Below are positions 8,709-17,561 of a stretch of 64,000 nucleotides of DNA, in pieces. Position 1 is the stretch's first letter; each line of letters starts with the position of its first letter. Below the pieces are notes generated by a model. That model did not search any database. It worked only from the letters and a program-made list of their open reading frames with translations, and was not told the origin of the DNA. The position numbers were made by a program, and so were the translations under genes. This DNA is from Desulfitobacterium_A sp034927245 (GTDB taxonomy: Bacteria > Bacillota > Desulfitobacteriia > Desulfitobacteriales > Desulfitobacteriaceae): positions 1-64,000 of the forward strand of contig NZ_JAYFQK010000049.1 in assembly GCF_034927245.1 (NCBI RefSeq). Reading direction: 5' to 3'.

Positions 8709-8751
8709 AGCCGATGAGAGGATTTGAACCCCTGGTCTATCGATTATGAGT
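8709..8751 (-). pseudogene. Truncated tRNA 3' half (CAT anticodon), probable att remnant
   Basis: Read on the minus strand, the segment begins at an anticodon loop CTCATAA, continues through the variable loop and a T-arm (AGGGG, loop TTCAAAT, CCTCT), and ends with an acceptor 3' strand CATCGGC. The 5' half (D-arm and GCCGATG acceptor strand) is absent: upstream lies the 3' end of rsmE. It therefore looks like the 3' portion of a Met or Ile2 tRNA gene, the part usually duplicated when an integrative element uses a tRNA as attachment site. Confidence 0.7.
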
Positions 8752-8778
8752 GAGCCTATCTCCTAACAAGATATGTCT

Positions 8779-9516
8779 TTACCCCAAATCCCCATAATGC
8801 GCTAACACCATGGTTGCCGCAGCTAAAGCTGCAGTCTCGGCGCGCAGAATCCGCGGACCTAAAGAAACGCTTGCAGCCCCCAAATACTCCTGGGCCCAGG
8901 ATACTTCAGCGGCTTCAAATCCTCCTTCAGGACCGATAATAAGAGCCATCGGAAGCAACGGATCAAAACGATCGAGAACCGTCTGCAGCCGTTCCGTTTT
9001 CTCTTCTTCATAGGGAATAAGCCATTGCGTATTCGCGGGTAAAAGCTTTGGCAGATCAGACCAATCCGCAACCTCAAAAATCTGAGGCTCCTGAACACGA
9101 TGGGATTGTTTGGCCGCTTCGCCGGCAATCTTCTGCCAACGCTTCACCCGTTCAAGCGCTTTAGTCCCTTCCAACCGCATAACAGCCCGTTTTGCGCGCA
9201 AAGGAATTACACCGGAAATACCCAATTCCGTGCCTTTTTGAATAACCCATTCCATCTTCTCCCCTTTAGAGAGTCCGACTGCAAGGTAAATTTTCGTATT
9301 AGCCTCGACATCAGGATGAGACGTCTCTAAGATACGGCAGGTTACACTCTTATCCTCAATCTTGAGAATGGTCGCATAATATTCTGCTCCCGAATTATCA
9401 AAGCCAACAATATCATCCCCCGGGGCTAACCGAAGAACCCTGACCAAATGATCCCGTTCATCCCCACGAAGCCAAAAGGCATTTTTCCCAAGTTCTGTGA
9501 TTTTAAAGCGATGCAC
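8779..9516 (-). CDS. rsmE: 16S rRNA m3U1498 methyltransferase RsmE
   Basis: 245 aa. An N-terminal PUA-like domain (HRFKITELGKNAFWLRGDERDHLVRVLR) is followed by a SPOUT methyltransferase domain with GLSKGEKMEWVIQKGTELG, the GPEGGF SAM-binding loop near residue 196 and SLGPRILRAETAALAA forming the trefoil knot. It methylates U1498 of 16S rRNA. The start is GTG at 9516 with GAGGTGG nine bases upstream. It overlaps the end of prmA by 14 bp, so the two are co-translated, the usual prmA-rsmE pair. Confidence 0.95.
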   Translation of the reverse strand: MHRFKITELGKNAFWLRGDERDHLVRVLRLAPGDDIVGFDNSGAEYYATILKIEDKSVTCRILETSHPDVEANTKIYLAVGLSKGEKMEWVIQKGTELGISGVIPLRAKRAVMRLEGTKALERVKRWQKIAGEAAKQSHRVQEPQIFEVADWSDLPKLLPANTQWLIPYEEEKTERLQTVLDRFDPLLPMALIIGPEGGFEAAEVSWAQEYLGAASVSLGPRILRAETAALAAATMVLAHYGDLG

Positions 9517-10444
9517 TCGATTTCCACCTCGCGCGTAAGAGTACCCAGCCGGAACTTTCTCTTTTCTCGATCACTTCAAGCCCAGCTTCACGCATTCCCG
9601 CTTCAACATCATCAGCGCGATTATCAATAATTCCCGAAGCTAAAAATTCACCCTCGGGTTTTAAAATGCGTTTGAGATCGGACAAAAGCAGCAGAATAAC
9701 ATCAGCAATAATATTGGCTACAACCAAATCGGCTTGTCCGTTAAGAACCGAACCCAAGTCCCCATGTTTAACGGTTACTTGTTCCGAAACCTTGTTTAAA
9801 TCAATATTTTCCTGTGCCACACGAACAGCAACAGGATCTAAATCAACGGCTTCAACTTCTGCCCCGAGCTTTGCCGCCGCGATAGCCAGAATACCGGAGC
9901 CTGTCCCCAAATCGAAAACTTTCATTCCCGGCTGAACAATCTCTTCAAGCACCTTTAAACAAAGTGAGGTAGTCGCGTGTGTCCCCGTCCCAAAGGCCAT
10001 GCCGGGATCAAGTTCAAGCACTAAATCTTCGGCACCGGGTTCGATCTTTTCCCAGGTCGGTTTGATCACGAAGCGCCTGCCGACGCGGGTCGGTTTAAAA
10101 TAAGCCTTCCAAGCGGTAGCCCAGTCTTCCTCTTGAACAGTGATCCCTTTGACCTGGATCACCCATTCCGGAAAGCGCTCGACTAATTCCCGAAGTCCTT
10201 CATCGAGCTGCTCCATACGTTTGGCAAGATGGTCATCTTCGCAAAGATAGCCTTTGATAACCGATGTTCCCGTAAGGGTAACTTCGCCGAAACCATGGTA
10301 GTCCCAAACTCCCGATTCAATATAGTTTCGTAAAAGCTCTGGATCTTCGATACTTACTCCCGGACAACCGATCTGATAAAAAAGATCGGCAACAGCCTCC
10401 TCTCCCTCTGATGAAACCGTTACCGCAACTTCACGCCAATTCAT
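9503..10444 (-). CDS. prmA: Ribosomal protein L11 methyltransferase PrmA
   Basis: 313 aa, the full family length. The N-terminal substrate-recognition domain begins MNWREVAVTVSSEGEEAVADLFYQ. The catalytic domain has GMAFGTGTHATT, SAM motif I VFDLGTGSGILAIAAAKLGA and the NIIADVI motif that replaces the usual NPPY. It trimethylates amino groups of L11. It lies downstream of dnaJ (68-bp gap) and overlaps rsmE. Confidence 0.95.
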   Translation of the reverse strand: MNWREVAVTVSSEGEEAVADLFYQIGCPGVSIEDPELLRNYIESGVWDYHGFGEVTLTGTSVIKGYLCEDDHLAKRMEQLDEGLRELVERFPEWVIQVKGITVQEEDWATAWKAYFKPTRVGRRFVIKPTWEKIEPGAEDLVLELDPGMAFGTGTHATTSLCLKVLEEIVQPGMKVFDLGTGSGILAIAAAKLGAEVEAVDLDPVAVRVAQENIDLNKVSEQVTVKHGDLGSVLNGQADLVVANIIADVILLLLSDLKRILKPEGEFLASGIIDNRADDVEAGMREAGLEVIEKRESSGWVLLRARWKSSASL

Positions 10445-10511
10445 TGTGACATGGCCCCTCTACAGAAAATTTACGCCGAATGAGTACGGCAGCATACCGT
10501 GTGAACCTTCA

Positions 10512-11651
10512 TTACCCCATTGCATCACGAATATTGTCCTTAACCTTATCGAAAAATGACTTTTTGCCCATCTGCTGCTGCTCTGTAGCAGAATTACCAA
10601 ATTCGAGCAAAAGTTCTTTTTGTCGGTCAGATAATTTCGTCGGTGTTGCAACAACAACGCGGACATGCTGATCCCCGCGGCCGCTTCCCCGACGATAGGG
10701 AATTCCATGGTCGCGCAGCCGAAAAACGGTCGAGGTCTGAGTTCCTTCAGGAACTCTCATTTTTACGTTGCCATCGAGAGTAGGAACTTCGATTTCCGCA
10801 CCTAAGGCTGCCTGAACAAAGGTGATGGGAATTTCACAATATACATCGTTCCCTTCCCGTTCAAAGAATTTATGGGATTTAACGTGGAGAATAACATAAA
10901 GATCTCCCGCCGGGCCGCCTTTTTTACCCGCTTCACCGCTACCGCTGAAACGCAAATTCAGATTTTCCTCAGACCCGGCCGGAACATTGACTTTAATCGT
11001 TTTTACATTCCGAATTTGGCCTTCACCGTTACAGATCTTACAGGGGGAACTCACCGTCTGCCCTTCACCATGACAGGTCGGGCAAGTTCGGGACGACTGA
11101 ACCATGCCGAAAGGGGTTCGCTGGCTTACTCTGATTTGGCCGGAACCATGACATTCCGGACACTGTGTCGGGTGTGTCCCGGATGCTGCTCCGGAGCCGT
11201 GGCATTCACCGCATGTTTCATGGCGAGGAACCTGGATTTCCTTTTCCACACCGAAAGCGGCTTCTTCAAATGTAATCGTTAGATCATAGCGTAAATCGGC
11301 TCCGCGAGAGGGTCCGTTACGGCGTTGGCCGCCGCCTCCACCGCCAAAAAACATATCAAAGATGTCACCGAAACCACCGAAATCTCCGCCGCCAAAGCCA
11401 CCAAAACCGTCGAATCCTCCAGCATTCGGATCTGTCCCTGCATGTCCGAATTGGTCATAACGTGCCCGCTTATCCTTATCGCTTAAGACATCATAAGCTT
11501 CGGTCGCCTCTTTGAATCGCTCTTCCGCTCCCTTGTCCCCCGGGTTAACATCCGGATGGTTCTGACGGGCTAACTTCCGGTAGGCTTGTTTAATTTCCTG
11601 TTCACTTGCGGTTTTTGAAACCCCAAGGACCTCATAATAATCGCGTTTCAT
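10512..11651 (-). CDS. dnaJ: Chaperone protein DnaJ
   Basis: 379 aa. The J-domain (MKRDYYEVLGVSKTASEQEIKQ, with the HPD tripeptide in NHPDVNPG) stimulates DnaK ATPase. A Gly/Phe-rich linker (FGGFGGGDFGGFGDIFDMFF) follows, then four zinc-binding CxxCxGxG repeats (CGECHGSG, CPECHGSG, CPTCHGEG, CKICNGEG) and the C-terminal substrate domain. This is a complete type I DnaJ. It lies about 140 bp after dnaK in the hrcA-grpE-dnaK-dnaJ operon controlled by CIRCE. Confidence 0.97.
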   Translation of the reverse strand: MKRDYYEVLGVSKTASEQEIKQAYRKLARQNHPDVNPGDKGAEERFKEATEAYDVLSDKDKRARYDQFGHAGTDPNAGGFDGFGGFGGGDFGGFGDIFDMFFGGGGGGQRRNGPSRGADLRYDLTITFEEAAFGVEKEIQVPRHETCGECHGSGAASGTHPTQCPECHGSGQIRVSQRTPFGMVQSSRTCPTCHGEGQTVSSPCKICNGEGQIRNVKTIKVNVPAGSEENLNLRFSGSGEAGKKGGPAGDLYVILHVKSHKFFEREGNDVYCEIPITFVQAALGAEIEVPTLDGNVKMRVPEGTQTSTVFRLRDHGIPYRRGSGRGDQHVRVVVATPTKLSDRQKELLLEFGNSATEQQQMGKKSFFDKVKDNIRDAMG

Positions 11652-11788
11652 TTTTCCCTCATCACTCCTGCTTAACCATCCGTTATTTCAAAAAGCGTGT
11701 ATTTGTTGATCCTCTCATCATAACATGAATATTGGGCGCAAGGGAGACCTGTCCCCTGCACCCTCTAACTTGTCGAGATTTTTGAAAA

Positions 11789-13648
11789 TTATTTATTTTT
11801 ATCGGGATCTACTTCAGTATATTCCGCATCAACAACATTGTCATCTTGTTTTGTATCTGGGCCCGCTCCGCCTGCTCCGGCTCCGGCCGCACCTGCATCG
11901 GCTCCGGGTGCGCCTGCATTTTGTTGATACATTTTTTCCACAAACGGATAAAGAACTTTGTTGACCATTTCTGTTTTAGCCTTGATTTCCTCGAGATTGT
12001 CACCGCTTGCAACCGCTTTTAATTCTTCTACCGCTTTCTTAATCGGTGCGATTTCATTTTCAGGTGCTTTACCTTCGAAGTCCTTAAGGGATTTCTCGGT
12101 TTGGTAAACAACCGTATCGGCTTGGTTCTTCGCATCGATCAGCTCTCTGCGCTTCTTGTCTTCTTCGGCATGCGCTTCGGCATCTTTTTGCATTTTCTCG
12201 ATTTCTTCTTTGCTTAAACCTGTGGAAGAAGTAATCGTTACCTTCTGCTCATTCCCTGTTGCGGTATCTTTAGCTGAAACGTGAACGATACCATTGGCAT
12301 CAATATCGAACTTCACTTCAATTTGCGGGATTCCGCGCGGGGCGGGAGCAATTCCTGTAAGTTGGAAACGTCCTAACGTTTTATTATCGGCAGCCATTTC
12401 GCGTTCCCCTTGGAGAACATGGATATCAACAGAGGTTTGGCCATCGGCCGCCGTCGAGAAGATTTGGCTCTTCGTTGTCGGTACGGTCGTATTCCGATCA
12501 ATGATGCGGGTAAAGACACCGCCGAGAGTTTCAATACCTAAGGAAAGCGGGGTAACATCGACGAGGATAATGTCTTTAACATCGCCTGCGAGAACTCCCC
12601 CTTGAATCGCTGCTCCAAGGGCAACAACTTCATCGGGATTAACACTTCTGTTCGGTTCTTTTCCGCTCATCTTCCGGATTTCTTCTTGAACCGCAGGAAT
12701 ACGGGTTGATCCGCCGACGAGAATAACCTGGTTGATGTCATTCCAAGTCAATTTCGCATCACTCAAAGCCTGGCGTGTCGGTCCCAGTGTAGCCTCAACA
12801 AGATCAGCGGTTAATTCTTCAAATTTTGCACGAGTAATGTTCATATCCATGTGAACAGGGCCTTCGGCAGTCATTGTGATAAACGGCAGATTAACATTGG
12901 AAGTCGTTACTCCCGATAGTTCAATTTTGGCTTTTTCAGCAGCTTCTTTTAATCGTTGAAGGGCTACCCGGTCCTTACTGAGGTCTACGCCGTTAGACTT
13001 TTTAAACTCAGCAACCATATAATCGATTAAACGTTGGTCAAAATCGTCTCCGCCCAGTTTATTGTTACCGCTGGTTGCTTTAACTTCAACCATTCCTTGG
13101 CTCAGTTCAAGCACGGAAACATCAAAGGTTCCGCCCCCTAAGTCGAAAACAAGAACGGTTTGATCGTTTTGTTTATCTACGCCGTAAGCTAATGCAGCTG
13201 CAGTAGGTTCGTTAATAATCCGTTTTACTTCAAGCCCGGCAATGGCACCGGCATCTTTTGTTGCTTGACGTTGAGCGTCTGTGAAATAAGCAGGTACGGT
13301 AATAACGGCTTCGGTTACCGGTTGACCGAGATAAGCTTCGGCATCTGCTTTTAGTTTTTGCAGAATCATTGCCGAAATTTCTTGTGGGGAGAAATTCTTA
13401 TCATCAATTTTAACTTTGTAATCGGTACCCATATGACGCTTAATCGAGATCACTGTATTATCAGGGTTGGAAACAGCTTGACGCTTCGCAACCTGCCCAA
13501 CTAAACGTTCACCTGTTTTAGAGAAACCTACAACAGAAGGGGTAGTCCGGTTTCCCTCAGCATTCGTGATAACGACTGCTTCTCCACCTTCCATAACTGC
13601 TACACAGGAATTTGTTGTTCCCAAGTCGATTCCAATAATCTTGCCCAT
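11789..13648 (-). CDS. dnaK: Molecular chaperone DnaK (Hsp70)
   Basis: About 619 aa. The ATPase domain has GIDLGTTNSCVAV, INEPTAAALAYG and VFDLGGGTFDVSVL; the substrate-binding domain follows, and an Ala/Gly-rich tail ends in the conserved DAEYTEV. The start is the ATG at 13648 (MGKIIGIDLG) after AAGGAGG; the longer ORF from 13672 would translate that ribosome-binding site. It is 26 bp downstream of grpE and part of the HrcA/CIRCE heat-shock operon. Confidence 0.97.
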   Translation of the reverse strand: MGKIIGIDLGTTNSCVAVMEGGEAVVITNAEGNRTTPSVVGFSKTGERLVGQVAKRQAVSNPDNTVISIKRHMGTDYKVKIDDKNFSPQEISAMILQKLKADAEAYLGQPVTEAVITVPAYFTDAQRQATKDAGAIAGLEVKRIINEPTAAALAYGVDKQNDQTVLVFDLGGGTFDVSVLELSQGMVEVKATSGNNKLGGDDFDQRLIDYMVAEFKKSNGVDLSKDRVALQRLKEAAEKAKIELSGVTTSNVNLPFITMTAEGPVHMDMNITRAKFEELTADLVEATLGPTRQALSDAKLTWNDINQVILVGGSTRIPAVQEEIRKMSGKEPNRSVNPDEVVALGAAIQGGVLAGDVKDIILVDVTPLSLGIETLGGVFTRIIDRNTTVPTTKSQIFSTAADGQTSVDIHVLQGEREMAADNKTLGRFQLTGIAPAPRGIPQIEVKFDIDANGIVHVSAKDTATGNEQKVTITSSTGLSKEEIEKMQKDAEAHAEEDKKRRELIDAKNQADTVVYQTEKSLKDFEGKAPENEIAPIKKAVEELKAVASGDNLEEIKAKTEMVNKVLYPFVEKMYQQNAGAPGADAGAAGAGAGGAGPDTKQDDNVVDAEYTEVDPDKNK

Positions 13649-13674
13649 AATTCTTATTTTCCTCCTTATCAAGC

Positions 13675-14301
13675 CTAGCGTGAAACTTTAACCATGCTAG
13701 GGCGCAATACTTTTTCTTTAAGATAATATCCTTTTTGAAGTTCTTCCACAACTGTATTCTCAGGATATTCTTCCGAATCTACTTGCAATACTGCATCATG
13801 TAAATTAGGATCGAAAGCCTGGCCTACTGCTTCAATCGGTTTAAGGCCTTCTTTTTCCAAGCTTATTTTCATTTGCTTGAGAATCATCTCCACACCTTGT
13901 GAAAACGCGTTAAAATCTTGATTGGTTTGTGAAGATGAAACTGCACGCTCGAAATTATCGAGAACCGGAAGCATGGCTTCTATGACACGCTCCGCAGCAT
14001 ATTTTACGGTTTCCTCTTTTTCCTTTTGGGAACGTTTCCGGAAGTTATCAAATTCTGCCTGAAGGCGCTGCAAGCGTGAATAATAATCATCGGCTTGTTC
14101 TTTGCTTTGTTTGAGTTCAGCTTCTAAGGTGAGCATTTTTTCCTCCACGGATACCCCTTGAACATCTTCAAGGACTTCCTCCCCGCCGTCGTGAACTTCA
14201 CCTCCAGCAAGGTTCTCCTCTGTCAAATCTGTATTTCGGAGATCCATTTCTTTTTTATTCTCTTGATTCATACTTGGGGTTTTCTCTCCCCTTTTGGTCA
14301 T
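13675..14301 (-). CDS. grpE: Nucleotide exchange factor GrpE
   Basis: 208 aa. An acidic, disordered N-terminal 50 residues leads into a long coiled coil (EEKMLTLEAELKQSKEQ..RLQAEFDNFRKRSQKE) and the C-terminal beta-wing with the conserved AVGQAFDPNLHDAVLQV and GYYLKEKVLRPSMVKVS. It exchanges ADP for ATP on DnaK. The start ATG at 14301 follows AAGGGGCGG; an internal ATG at 14271 is an alternative. It is the second gene of the heat-shock operon, 18 bp after hrcA. Confidence 0.95.
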   Translation of the reverse strand: MTKRGEKTPSMNQENKKEMDLRNTDLTEENLAGGEVHDGGEEVLEDVQGVSVEEKMLTLEAELKQSKEQADDYYSRLQRLQAEFDNFRKRSQKEKEETVKYAAERVIEAMLPVLDNFERAVSSSQTNQDFNAFSQGVEMILKQMKISLEKEGLKPIEAVGQAFDPNLHDAVLQVDSEEYPENTVVEELQKGYYLKEKVLRPSMVKVSR

Positions 14302-14319
14302 TTCCTTACCGCCCCTTCC

Positions 14320-15357
14320 TTATATCCTACGCCGCTTCGACAGAAGCTCCGTAAGAGATTTAGTCATAAAATCAACCATGGCCATCGCTTTAGCGTAGTC
14401 CATGCGTGTTGGTCCAATAACACCAATCGATCCAACCGGTTCCCCGTCAATTTGATAGGTTGCCGAAATAACACTGCAATTCTGCAGTTCCTTAACATTA
14501 TTTTCTCCGCCAATCGTTACATTTAATCCGTCTGTAACCGGGACAAGGATTTTCTTAACCCGTTCATCCTCTTCAAATACCTGCAGAAGGCTTCTGACCT
14601 TTTCCACATCGCGGAATTCGGGCTGATTAAGCATGTTCAAGGCACCGTCAAGATAAACCTTATTCTTATCTTCCTCAGGTTCTTCAAACACTGTGGTAAG
14701 CAGTTCTAAGGCATGATCAATAAGTGAACGTTGACGTGTAAGCTCACTATAGATTTCATGAAGCAGATCATGACGAACATCTGTCATTGAATGTCCCTTA
14801 ATCTTATTATTAAAAACATCGGCAATCCTTTGGAGCTCCTCTGCCGTTACATTGTCTCCAATATCAACAATCTGATTCTCAACTACACCATTATCCTTAA
14901 CAACCACCATAATGGCTTGCCCGGGTTGATACGGAAGAAAATGCATTCGGTTAAAAGCGCTCTTCCCCCGATTAGGACTAATGACGATACTTGTCAGACT
15001 GGTAAGTTGGGAGAGAAGCTTACTTGTTTTCGAAATGACTTCTTGAATCTCAGCAATTCGTTTTGTCGTTTCTTGCTCAATTACGCTTTTCTCTTTAATG
15101 CTTAGTTTTGGATGCTCCATCAAACAATCGACATAATAACGATATCCTGCGTCTACAGGAATCCGGCCTGCAGAAGTATGAGGCTGCTCAATAAGTCCCA
15201 TTTCTTCCATATCAGCCATTTCATTACGGATGGTTGCTGGAGAGATACCCAGGTCGAACTTTTTAGCAATCGTGCGTGAGCCTACGGGTTCAGCCGTAGC
15301 AATATAGTCTTGAACAATTGCACGCAGGATTTTATTTTTTCGTTCATCCATTTGCAT
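14320..15357 (-). CDS. hrcA: Heat-inducible transcription repressor HrcA
   Basis: 345 aa. The N-terminal winged helix (ILRAIVQDYIATAEPVGSRTIAKKFDLGISPATIRNEM) is followed by a GAF-like dimerisation region. It binds CIRCE and represses its own operon, with activity classically modulated by GroEL. I start at ATG 15357 (MQMDERKNKILRAI), preceded by AAGGCGG. The longer ORF beginning at 15390 is excluded because its start lies inside the CIRCE operator. First gene of hrcA-grpE-dnaK-dnaJ. Confidence 0.95.
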   Translation of the reverse strand: MQMDERKNKILRAIVQDYIATAEPVGSRTIAKKFDLGISPATIRNEMADMEEMGLIEQPHTSAGRIPVDAGYRYYVDCLMEHPKLSIKEKSVIEQETTKRIAEIQEVISKTSKLLSQLTSLTSIVISPNRGKSAFNRMHFLPYQPGQAIMVVVKDNGVVENQIVDIGDNVTAEELQRIADVFNNKIKGHSMTDVRHDLLHEIYSELTRQRSLIDHALELLTTVFEEPEEDKNKVYLDGALNMLNQPEFRDVEKVRSLLQVFEEDERVKKILVPVTDGLNVTIGGENNVKELQNCSVISATYQIDGEPVGSIGVIGPTRMDYAKAMAMVDFMTKSLTELLSKRRRI

Positions 15358-15383
15358 ACGCTCTACCGCCTTCCCACCGTTTG

Positions 15384-15410
15384 TTAGCACTCCTCTCTGT
15401 TGAGTGCTAA
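15384..15410 (-). promoter_or_regulatory. CIRCE operator
   Basis: TTAGCACTC-N9-GAGTGCTAA, a perfect match to the CIRCE inverted repeat bound by HrcA. It lies between the candidate promoter and the hrcA start, predicting autoregulated heat-shock control of hrcA-grpE-dnaK-dnaJ. Confidence 0.97.
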
Positions 15411-15424
15411 CGGATTATGACATA

Positions 15425-15453
15425 AACTTATCACTCTTAACTTTAGTTGTCAA
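15425..15453 (-). promoter_or_regulatory. Candidate SigA promoter of the hrcA operon
   Basis: On the minus strand a consensus -35 TTGACA (15453-15448) is followed after 17 bp by a weak -10 TAAGTT (15430-15425). The position just upstream of CIRCE fits repression by HrcA. Confidence 0.65.
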
Positions 15454-15496
15454 GAGGATTGCCTAAGAAAAGTCAGAGAAGGTCAAATTATTTTTG

Positions 15497-16651
15497 TTAA
15501 ACAAATTCCTCTAAAATTCCGTTGGCTACGAACCAATAATCGGGGTTTATGCTCAGCGTTTCGTCATCGATAACCAGAACATTGGCCAATACATAGCGTT
15601 CCAAAACAGACCGGTAAATATCCCTAATATCCTGCCCAAATTCTTGCTTAAAGACTCTCAGGTTTACCCCTTCAGAAAGACGAAGCCCAAGAATGATCCG
15701 TTCAGCCATTCGATTCTGCAGAGAAAGCACTTCCGCCTCCGCTGGGTCAATCGGTAAACGATTCTGGTCTAAACACCCGGCATATTGGGTAATATCTTCA
15801 ATATTCTTCGAACGAACGTTATGGGTACAAGCCACAGCACCCGGTCCAAGACCCAAATAGTCATTCCCCCGCCAGTAGCCTAAATTATGCTGGCACTCAA
15901 ACCCGGGCCGAGCAAAATTCGAAGTTTCATAATGGTTATAGCCCGCCTCGCGCAGATACTTTCCGGCCCATTCATACATTTGCGCCTGAAGCTCATCCCC
16001 GGGCAGAATGGTTAATAGTTTTGGATTGCGAGCCAGCGGGGTATCCTCTTCAACCATCAACCCATAAACAGATAAGTGTTCGGGTTCAAAATGAACCGCT
16101 TTTATTAACGTTTCCTGCCAATCTTTCAATGTTTGACCCGGTAGTCCGAACATCAAATCGAGATTAAGATTATGAAATCCGGCTTCACGAATGAGTTTTA
16201 CTCCCTCGTGAACATCCGTAGCGGTATGAATCCTGCCGATTTGTTTCAGTAAAGAATCGTTAAACGATTGCACGCCCAGCGAAATCCGATTGATGCCGCT
16301 TCGCTTAAGAATCTGCAGTTTTTCAGATGTCAAGGTCCCGGGATTGCTTTCAATCGTTTGTTCCGCTGCCTCAGGAATATCAAATCCCCGTTTAAGCAGA
16401 GCCAGGAATTCTGCCAACTCTGCTTCGGGAAGTGCTGTCGGAGTTCCGCCCCCAATAAAAAGAGAAGATACTCCTTTAGAAGCATCCTTTTTCCGCAGTT
16501 CAATTTCTTTTTTTAAGCCCTTAAGGTAGGTCTGAACCAACGAGTTCTCGGATTGACAGGATTCTGCACCGGCTCTTAAGGGCACGGAGTAGAAGGCACA
16601 GTAATCACATTTTCGGATGCAAAAAGGAACGTGAACATAGAGTGATGGCAT
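15497..16651 (-). CDS. hemW: Radical SAM heme chaperone HemW
   Basis: 384 aa. The radical-SAM motif is CIRKCDYCAF (CxxxCxxC followed by F rather than the extra Cys of HemN), the hallmark separating HemW from true oxygen-independent coproporphyrinogen oxidase. Further family segments are FIGGGTPTALP, SLGVQSFND and LDLMFGLPGQTL. HemW binds heme and is thought to deliver it to respiratory proteins. It normally follows lepA directly; here a 910-bp repeat-rich gap separates the two. A promoter and CIRCE lie between it and hrcA. Confidence 0.92.
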   Translation of the reverse strand: MPSLYVHVPFCIRKCDYCAFYSVPLRAGAESCQSENSLVQTYLKGLKKEIELRKKDASKGVSSLFIGGGTPTALPEAELAEFLALLKRGFDIPEAAEQTIESNPGTLTSEKLQILKRSGINRISLGVQSFNDSLLKQIGRIHTATDVHEGVKLIREAGFHNLNLDLMFGLPGQTLKDWQETLIKAVHFEPEHLSVYGLMVEEDTPLARNPKLLTILPGDELQAQMYEWAGKYLREAGYNHYETSNFARPGFECQHNLGYWRGNDYLGLGPGAVACTHNVRSKNIEDITQYAGCLDQNRLPIDPAEAEVLSLQNRMAERIILGLRLSEGVNLRVFKQEFGQDIRDIYRSVLERYVLANVLVIDDETLSINPDYWFVANGILEEFV

Positions 16652-16805
16652 GATTTCAGTCCTCTCTGATTATGGGGCGGTTTGCTGTATGTCTAATAAG
16701 GTTGAGAATGCATCTGGGGTGGTGGATTTTGTTTACACCGTTCACTCCAGGCGCTTCGCAGACCGAAGCTAAGGCACTGGCTCCATTGTTGGGGTCGCGG
16801 GTTCC

Positions 16806-17476
16806 CGCCGAAATCGTCTCCTGACTCTGTCGGCGGCTGCGCACGTCCTGTGCGCAGCCCTTTGCTTATAAGCAGTCGCCACTGCCTAAGCTTCGGTAGC
16901 TGCTTGCTTTAGTCGTTCTCTCCCGTAAATCAAAATCCACGTCCTAGTCTTTCTCGCTTCTTTGCATGCATTCGCAGCCGGTGGTACAAAATGTACCACG
17001 CTGCCTCTCGGGTCGTACAAGAATACCATGCAAGAGACCCTGGAAGCAGCCAAAGAGTTGCGAGTACAGATGCGAAGGCTTTAAGCGAACAGCCAGCAAA
17101 CTCGGCGAAAACTGCTCTTACATCAGTGGGGCGGGGACATGAACCGAAAACCTTCAGTGATGGGTTTCGATCCTATGTGCATCCTCTTGCCTAGGAGCAG
17201 TCGCCACTGCCTAAGCTTCGGTAACTGCTTGCTAAGTCGTTCTTCCCCTTTGCATGCATAGCAGCCGGTGGTACAGAATGGACCACGCTGCCTCCCGGAT
17301 CATACAAGAATATCATGCAAGAGACCCATGAAGCAGCCAAAGAGTTGCAAATACAGATGCGAAGGTTTTAAGCGTGCAGCCAGCAAACTCGGCGAAAACT
17401 GCTCTTACATCAGTGGGGCGGGGACAGGGATGTCCCCGGGCGCCGACAGAGCCATGGATGGCGATTCCGGCGCCGA
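16806..17476. repeat. Repeat-rich element between lepA and hemW, with imperfect terminal inverted repeats
   Basis: The 910-bp gap holds no convincing gene. An outer imperfect inverted repeat of about 30 bp (16806-16835 against 17446-17476, sharing CTCTGTCGGCG) brackets the element. Inside are two tandem direct copies of a 230-270 bp unit (16872-17139 and 17197-17426; starts 325 bp apart). Both begin GCAGTCGCCACTGCCTAAGC and end with GTGGGGCGGGGACA. The second copy lacks about 40 bp. Each unit holds the hairpin-forming GGTGGTAC segment. ORFs in these units are short and unlike any family I know. It looks like a degenerate non-autonomous mobile or structured repeat. Confidence 0.7.
16835..16859. 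repeat. 10-bp hairpin with GTCCT loop (family member 1)
   Basis: Perfect stem GGCTGCGCAC / GTGCGCAGCC around a GTCCT loop. The same loop with a different but still paired stem occurs twice in the menB-menE gap. Confidence 0.75.
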
Positions 17477-17561
17477 ACCCCGCCTGCTTTCATCCGGCAG
17501 TTTGAGCCATTAGTTTGCTCTGCGAGCGCCGTGACCGGAGCAGCTGTACTCGCAACTCGCC

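Noticed and set aside
8709..8790. Intact tRNA gene
   Set aside because: Only the anticodon loop to acceptor 3' strand is present; the D-arm and 5' acceptor strand are missing and rsmE coding sequence lies there instead.
16991..17513. Two short plus-strand ORFs (67 and 81 codons) in the lepA-hemW gap
   Set aside because: They are different-frame readings of the two repeat copies, not conserved between the copies as protein, and have no ribosome-binding sites.
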